47,553 nt of DNA from Candidatus Kryptoniota bacterium (GTDB lineage: Bacteria; Bacteroidota; Ignavibacteria; Kryptoniales; Kryptoniaceae), in the NCBI GenBank assembly GCA_938074445.1, contig CALJEK010000032.1, positions 1 to 47,553 on the forward strand, given 5' to 3'. This document shows positions 43,408 to 47,553 of the stretch, piece after piece (position 1 is the first letter of the stretch; every line of letters starts with the position of its first letter). Position numbers and translations under genes: made by a program. The notes beneath the pieces are model-generated. The model saw only the letters and a program-made list of their open reading frames with translations, had not been told where the DNA came from and ran no database searches.

Positions 43408-45100
43408 TTACTTAACCAACATCATCTTTCTTGTCTTCTCAAAACTTCCAAATTTAAGCTTATAGAAATATGTCCCACTCGAAACTGGCTTGCCATTTTT
43501 ATCTTTTCCATCCCACGTCACCGTATGTTTACCCTTTGGAAATTCTTGCTCATCAACCAATCTAACAACCTCACGTCCGGTGACATCATAAATTATCAAG
43601 CTTATCTTTTTATCAACAGGCAAATAGAAGGATATACTTGTCGTCGGGTTAAACGGATTTGGATAATTTTGATAAAGTTCATAATCATCCGGGGTTATGA
43701 CGGTCCACTCTTTAACACCTGTGACTGTTTTCTCATAAATTCTCAAGACCTTATTTTCGGAGTATTTATTCAAGCTATCGCTGATCCCCTGCAGGAAAAG
43801 TATAATTTCGGGTTTCCCATCACCATCAAGGTCATTTGTAGCCCCGGTTCTCCAAATTCCACCACTCCATCCAGCCCCTGCTGCTGAATCTACAGGGTTA
43901 TAGTCAATTATCTTACTCACAGCCCAAGATGTCGGCTCAAGCGGAGAACCACCCTGAAATTCTGCTTCATACACAACATAGTATCCACCTAAAACAAGAT
44001 ATCTGTCCCCTACATTTTGCAAGTTATATAAATAAAACATTCTGTCGGTGGTGTCGGAATAAATTACCTTGATTTTTGTTGAGTCAAAGTTATCAACATT
44101 GTCAAGATTTCCAATGACATAAACTGTATTTGGCACGCTTTCAGTCTGTGTCACCGCTCTGAAAAACGAAAAATAAACCTCATCTTTCCCATTTCCATCA
44201 AAGTCACCTCTCGCAACGGCTTTTAACGGATAACTATTTGCCGACTGAAGAACAACGATTTTATTAGTATCCGCTTCATATGTGTTTGGTCCAACCGCTT
44301 TAATGAACCAAACTGGTGTTTCATTTCCAACAAGATTATTACCCATAAACCAAATCTCTTTCTTCCCATCACCGTCAACATCTGCAACAGTCCCACTTAC
44401 AACAGCCATATTTCTTTCAACTCCGCCAATCACTGCAAAATTATATGTTGGGAAATATGCTTCTTTAACAACAGTTGCGAATCCACTTTCAAAATCACCT
44501 TCAACCGAAATAATATAGACACCATCACTTGCACCACCAAATGCAAACTCAAAGTGTATTAACTCTTGCTTACCATCTCCATCGACATCATCAATAACGA
44601 AGTTCTCAGGTCTAAATCTTGTCATCCCTGTATCTGGAATTATAACATAAGGTCCATCAAATTTCTTTTGGTCTGGGTTCCATTCCCAAACTTGATAACC
44701 ACGCTGATTTACATGATTAGTAAAATCAGTTTTTAGTCTGCCAACTGGATAAATTATCTCAAGTTTTCCATCTCCATCAAGGTCGCCAACTTCTACATCT
44801 CTCGGCTCGCTATAATAAGCAGAAGGTTGATCTGGAAAGATATAAGTCAACTCAACGCTATCGTTGCCCACAACTGTAAACTGGATAACCTTATGTCCAG
44901 CATAGGCGGTGGTGTAAATTTCCTTCACACCATCCTTATTTACATCTGCAACGAGAACGGAGCGACCCACTCCTAGTTGACCAAGGACGGTATCTTTAGT
45001 ACCCACCCCCTTATTTTTGTAGACAAGTTGCCAAGTCTGCGTGAAAGCAATCTCAGCAAATAATAAAAATACACCCGAGCAGAACAGTTAACCTTTTCAT
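43408..45100 (-). CDS. FG-GAP/VCBS-repeat protein with T9SS sorting domain; frameshift in the signal peptide
   Basis: From 45006 to 43408 an open frame of about 530 residues encodes at least six FG-GAP/VCBS calcium-loop motifs (DVNKDG, DLDGDG, DVDGDG twice, DFDGNG, DLDGDG), characteristic of a beta-propeller. It ends in a type A T9SS sorting domain with YQNYPNPFNP, a YDVTGREV block and GTYFYKLK. The true start is probably ATG 45100, preceded by AAAGAGAAA. That frame begins as a signal peptide (MKRLTVLLG) but stops after 15 codons. Removing one T from the five-T run (45065-45069, A on the plus strand) joins it to a second half ending in FAEIAFTQTWQLV and so to the main frame. Without that, the cargo has no Sec signal. 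Confidence 0.82.
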
Positions 45101-45179
45101 TTTAATATTTTCTCTTTGTTTTTAATTGACCATTGTTTTGCCAAAAATAAAAAACAAAGTTCAATGTCAACAAGAAAAT

Positions 45180-45239
45180 TCAAAATTTTTCACGCGACCA
45201 CGAGAATAAAATTAACAAAGCCAAAAATCCCTTTTTCAT
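45180..45239 (-). CDS. Possible 19-residue hydrophobic peptide (leader ORF)
   Basis: ATG 45239 opens a 19-codon frame, MKKGFLALLILFSWSREKF, ending at TGA 45180. It is preceded by GGAGGTGA four bases away, the strongest Shine-Dalgarno in the window, and lies about 70 bases after a good promoter. The next gene starts 79 bases later. It could be a small membrane peptide, a regulatory leader or the remnant of a signal peptide whose gene was lost. The Shine-Dalgarno makes translation likely; function is unknown. Confidence 0.5.
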   Translation of the reverse strand: MKKGFLALLILFSWSREKF

Positions 45240-45243
45240 ATTG

Positions 45244-45251
45244 TCACCTCC
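45244..45251 (-). promoter_or_regulatory. Near-perfect Shine-Dalgarno of the 19-codon ORF
   Basis: GGAGGTGA, complementary to the 16S 3' end, sits four bases before ATG 45239. Most genes in the window have weak or partial Shine-Dalgarno sites, so this one stands out. Confidence 0.7.
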
Positions 45252-45294
45252 GTTTTTAGTTTTAATTTTTGTAATTGAAAATGCAAAAACAAAT

Positions 45295-45373
45295 AGGTGC
45301 TTCCTTTTCGATTAAAAGATAAAAATTTAAAGAAACCTTGTCAAGAGAAAACTTGCAAATTTCGAAAGCACCT
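45295..45373. promoter_or_regulatory. Inverted-repeat pair flanking a promoter
   Basis: AGGTGCTT (45295-45302) and its reverse complement AAGCACCT (45366-45373) enclose 63 bases that contain the TTGACA/TATCTT promoter. TCGA follows each arm nearby. Placement at about +10 and -60 relative to the predicted start could fit a looping operator; with eight bases per arm, chance is not excluded. Confidence 0.4.
45316..45344 (-). promoter_or_regulatory. Strong sigma70-like promoter upstream of the 19-codon ORF and VCBS-repeat gene
   Basis: On the minus strand TTGACA (45344-45339) and TATCTT (45321-45316) are 17 bases apart. The predicted transcript has a leader of about 70 bases before the 19-codon ORF and about 210 before the VCBS gene. 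Confidence 0.65.
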
Positions 45374-45389
45374 GAAAATTCTTAAAATA

Positions 45390-45407
45390 CTCCACCCTTG
45401 TGGGGAG
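45390..45407 (-). terminator. Weak hairpin downstream of the GWxTD gene
   Basis: CTCC(A)CCC / (T)GGGGAG pairs with a bulge and a short loop about ten bases after the GWxTD stop, followed by TATTTTAAG on the minus strand. It is a marginal terminator. Confidence 0.4.
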
Positions 45408-45417
45408 GTAGAGACTT

Positions 45418-46755
45418 TTACCTTTGCATTAAAAGATACATCCACTCTTCATTCTTTATCTCGCCAACAAGGGTCGAATGCAAAAGCTCATACGAACCAA
45501 ATCCTGTCCTATCACCAAATACAAATATAACCCCACCCTGTAAATTATAGTAATGCCATATCTCATATGGCTTCATATTCTCAGAGTATGGATATCTTTC
45601 TACCTCATCCGGTGCACCATAAACAATATAAACTCTTCCCCTATCCGTTCGCCAGCCGGGAGAGAATCTTGTTGTGAATTTTTGATTCGCTTGTTCAATT
45701 CTCTCAAGATATTTTTTCCTAAATTCAACGCCACCCCTTCTTGCCCAGAAAGCTCCAAGAAATCTACGCTTTGCTTCAACACCTTTTAATTGCGAATATA
45801 TATTCGTCTCTTCCCGTGTGGAAATATAAACTGCTTTTGAAAATTCATCATCAAGCGATTTCTCGTCAATACCTGATAACTCAAACATAATTGAAGACGT
45901 ATCAACTCTTGGCGCAACATCTGGATTATAGACAAAAAATTTTCGCCTGTTTTCTGCAAGAATCATTCCATCAATTTCAGATACAACAACATCAAGATAA
46001 TAAATCCCAGTTGGCAAAGTATTAACATTAATAGTTCCAACCTCAACAACGGAATTGTAAACCTTATTTCTCACAAATCTTCTTTCCCTAATATCGGGCA
46101 CTTTGTTTTGATTGTTATCAAGAATGCTTATGCTAAGATAATATTGCTCGCCCTTAACCCCGCTTAAGATATTGTAAATTTCGAAATAATAATAGAGCAC
46201 AGGGACATTTGAACCATACAAAGCAGTTGGATTCGGAACAACCCTATAAGAATTTTTGTAAAAAACATCCGCCGTATCCGTTGATTTATTTATCGAATAA
46301 CAAAATTCTAAACTACTTATCATCAACTTATCTTTGCCAAATACCGGAACATTTACATCAAACGAAACACTGTCATAATTCTGAGTATTGTGAAGGTCAA
46401 TAGCCCTCATAATCACCCGATATCTTCCGCTTGGAACATAAAACCTCAAAACATCCACAATATCCTCACCTGCAATTCTACTCGTGTCCTCAAAACTTGT
46501 CTCAACTTTCCACCCCTTTCTGATTAAAATCGAGTCCTTAGCAACATTGATGACATCAAGTCGCAAATAGGCGGAAATGTTATATTTACCATCCCTAAAT
46601 TCAGGGGAAAATCTTGACTTTTGAAGCGAATAAAATATCTCAAGGTAACTTTGAGTTTCGGTATGACGAAATACAGAATAATCAACATTCAAACCGAGTT
46701 TGCCTTCAAAAAAACTCACGAATAAATTAACCAAAGCGATGGCTAAGATTTTCAT
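45418..46755 (-). CDS. GWxTD domain-containing secreted protein
   Basis: The 445-residue protein begins with a hydrophobic segment likely to be a signal peptide. The N-terminal two thirds are beta-rich strands. The C-terminal third is the GWxTD domain: RRFLGAFWARRG, then GWRTDRGRVYIVYGAPDEVER near residue 370, and a final block with YEIWHYYNLQGGVIFVF. This domain is common in Bacteroidota, Ignavibacteria and related phyla; its function is not established. It lies between the PorV-like barrel gene and the VCBS-repeat T9SS cargo on the same strand, suggesting an envelope or secretion-related role (inference). Confidence 0.88.
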   Translation of the reverse strand: MKILAIALVNLFVSFFEGKLGLNVDYSVFRHTETQSYLEIFYSLQKSRFSPEFRDGKYNISAYLRLDVINVAKDSILIRKGWKVETSFEDTSRIAGEDIVDVLRFYVPSGRYRVIMRAIDLHNTQNYDSVSFDVNVPVFGKDKLMISSLEFCYSINKSTDTADVFYKNSYRVVPNPTALYGSNVPVLYYYFEIYNILSGVKGEQYYLSISILDNNQNKVPDIRERRFVRNKVYNSVVEVGTINVNTLPTGIYYLDVVVSEIDGMILAENRRKFFVYNPDVAPRVDTSSIMFELSGIDEKSLDDEFSKAVYISTREETNIYSQLKGVEAKRRFLGAFWARRGGVEFRKKYLERIEQANQKFTTRFSPGWRTDRGRVYIVYGAPDEVERYPYSENMKPYEIWHYYNLQGGVIFVFGDRTGFGSYELLHSTLVGEIKNEEWMYLLMQR

Positions 46756-46801
46756 TACGATATTTTTAACTTTTGTTTTGCTTCAATTATTAAATAAAAA
46801 A

Positions 46802-46839
46802 GGGTGAGCTCAGATCCTGTTATAGGTCCAAGCTCACCC
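46802..46839 (-). terminator. Rho-independent terminator of the PorV-like gene
   Basis: A nine-base stem, GGGTGAGCT / AGCTCACCC with a 20-base loop, lies about 35 bases past the gene's stop and is followed by TTTTTTATTT on the minus strand, just before the GWxTD gene. Confidence 0.85.
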
Positions 46840-46872
46840 AAAACTTAAAACAACAATCAAACACAGATAAAA

Positions 46873-47553
46873 TTACATTGCAACTCTAACCGTAATGAAT
46901 TGATTGTTGTTAAAGAATTTAACTTTCCTATATGTATACTCAACGCTTGCCTCAAGGGTTCCACCAAGCGGTATATTTAAGCCTAAGCCAAAACTTGGTG
47001 AGTTGAATATATAATCCGTTTCATTCACATAAGAATACCCAAGCCTTAAGAAAAGCATATTGTTGAATGAATACTCAAGCCCTCCTTTGTATTCATCAAG
47101 TGTAAAGTTATTATTCTGGAAACTTCCTGCAAGTGTAAACGAGTGTGACTCGCCAAATTTCAAATTATAAGCAAAGCCAAGCTCAAACGCAGCAGGAAGT
47201 TCAAACTCTTGAAGCGGAACCCTCAAAGATCTCACAGGTGCACCTGGTTCAGAGCCAGGGATAACAACACCCCATTCAAGATCTGGACCATCAAATTTCA
47301 TATTTCCGCCAACATTTTTCATAACTGCACCAAATCTCAAACCGCTTTCAAGACGATATTGCAAACCTATATCAACTGCAAAACCAACCGCTGACTCCCT
47401 TAAAATTCTTTCGCTTATAAGCTTAAAATTCGCTCCAACATAAATTCTGTCGGTCATTTTTCTCGAATATGAAAGTGCAGCGGTAAGATAATTGGGGCTA
47501 AATGTTTCACCAGTCCCATCAGGGGCATCGACAGTTGTAAGCGGAATCTGACC
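46873..47553 (-). CDS. PorV/PorQ-family outer-membrane barrel protein (N-terminus beyond window)
   Basis: The frame stays open from the stop at 46873 through 47553, giving 226 residues of the C-terminal part; an internal Met at 47457 is not the start. The strands and phrases (NYLTAALSYSRK, YRLESGLRFGAVMKNVGGNMKF, LPAFELGFAYNLKFG-like, and the final strand ending ITVRVAM with a terminal aromatic-hydrophobic pattern) fit the PorV/PorQ-like outer-membrane barrels. PorV is the T9SS shuttle that hands cargo to the sortase; other members are of unknown role. Two T9SS cargo proteins are encoded in this window. The family call is moderately sure, the PorV role less so. Confidence 0.8.
   Translation of the reverse strand, partial: GQIPLTTVDAPDGTGETFSPNYLTAALSYSRKMTDRIYVGANFKLISERILRESAVGFAVDIGLQYRLESGLRFGAVMKNVGGNMKFDGPDLEWGVVIPGSEPGAPVRSLRVPLQEFELPAAFELGFAYNLKFGESHSFTLAGSFQNNNFTLDEYKGGLEYSFNNMLFLRLGYSYVNETDYIFNSPSFGLGLNIPLGGTLEASVEYTYRKVKFFNNNQFITVRVAM

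Larger units (their letters stand above)
45101..45417. other. 317-base intergenic region between the GWxTD and VCBS-repeat genes
   Basis: This longest gap in the window holds, in transcription order on the minus strand, a weak hairpin after the GWxTD gene (45407-45390), an inverted-repeat arm (45373-45366), a TTGACA/TATCTT promoter (45344-45316), the second repeat arm (45302-45295), a strong Shine-Dalgarno (45251-45244) and a 19-codon ORF. The remainder is A/T rich, with no further ORF of note. Confidence 0.7.

Noticed and set aside
43381-43887. 168-codon plus-strand ORF
   Set aside because: Antisense to the T9SS sorting domain of the VCBS-repeat gene.
1-47553. CRISPR arrays, transposases, integrases, phage genes and rRNA
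   Set aside because: No regularly spaced direct repeats, no recombinase or transposase motifs, no rRNA sequence seen on either strand.

Overview
This AT-rich window (about 60 percent A+T or more, by eye) comes from a Gram-negative bacterium of the Bacteroidota / Ignavibacteriota / Kryptonia (FCB) assemblage. The evidence is: two secreted proteins with C-terminal type IX secretion (T9SS) sorting domains, a PorV/PorQ-like barrel, a GWxTD-domain protein, PEGA/DUF5683 proteins, the bacillithiol enzyme BshC, an IcmA/MCM-type mutase, and many lipoproteins. A Kryptonia- or Ignavibacteria-like thermophile is my guess. The window holds no rRNA, CRISPR array, transposase, phage gene or integrase, and reads as chromosomal backbone with a few lineage-specific modules. 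Coding density is very high; the only gap over 300 bases in front of a large gene is 45101-45417.

Layout. 1-453: truncated lipoprotein (-). 544-2490: secreted caspase-like protease with PEGA repeats and a DUF5683 tail (-). It faces a tight five-gene operon (+) at 2690-7669: stand-alone DUF5683 protein, larB, larA, a soluble cNMP/GAF histidine kinase and an exported dienelactone-hydrolase-like enzyme. 7674-9155: PLP decarboxylase (-). 9276-13318: M28 peptidase and a T9SS-exported GHL10-type glycoside hydrolase (+). 13331-16094: threonine aldolase and formate-THF ligase (-), i.e. glycine and one-carbon supply. 16199-19539: tRNA-Leu(UAG), tig, clpP, clpX (-), ending in a strong terminator. 19659-24173: dapF, a small zincin, a DUF481 outer-membrane protein and comEC (+). 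24235-31169: hpf, hprK, a peptide ABC transporter (binding protein and two permeases, no ATPases), a duplicated small lipoprotein and ribD (+). 31166-31912: PAP2 phosphatase (-). 31983-32447: TPR lipoprotein (+). 32451-38169: acyl-CoA mutase, UbiA-family prenyltransferase, AtuA-like protein, bshC (-). 38246-38779: exported peroxiredoxin (-). 38873-43321: beta-lactamase-fold lipoprotein and a large hybrid histidine kinase (+). 43408-47553: VCBS-repeat T9SS cargo (frameshifted), GWxTD protein and a PorV-like barrel (-).

Most notable observations. (1) The mutase at 36487-38169 has the Phe/Gln active-site pair of isobutyryl-CoA mutase instead of the Tyr/Arg pair of methylmalonyl-CoA mutase, and shares an operon with an AtuA-like gene. 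(2) A tandem duplication at 29137-30194 copied a small lipoprotein gene together with the first ~46 codons of ribD, leaving a decayed ribD fragment. (3) The VCBS/T9SS cargo gene has a one-base frameshift in a homopolymer inside its signal peptide. (4) The caspase-PEGA protein carries as its tail the same DUF5683 domain that is encoded alone by the gene facing it. (5) Eight candidate promoters share a TTGAnn - 16/17 bp - TATATT/TATCTT architecture, unlike the Bacteroides TAnnTTTG type.
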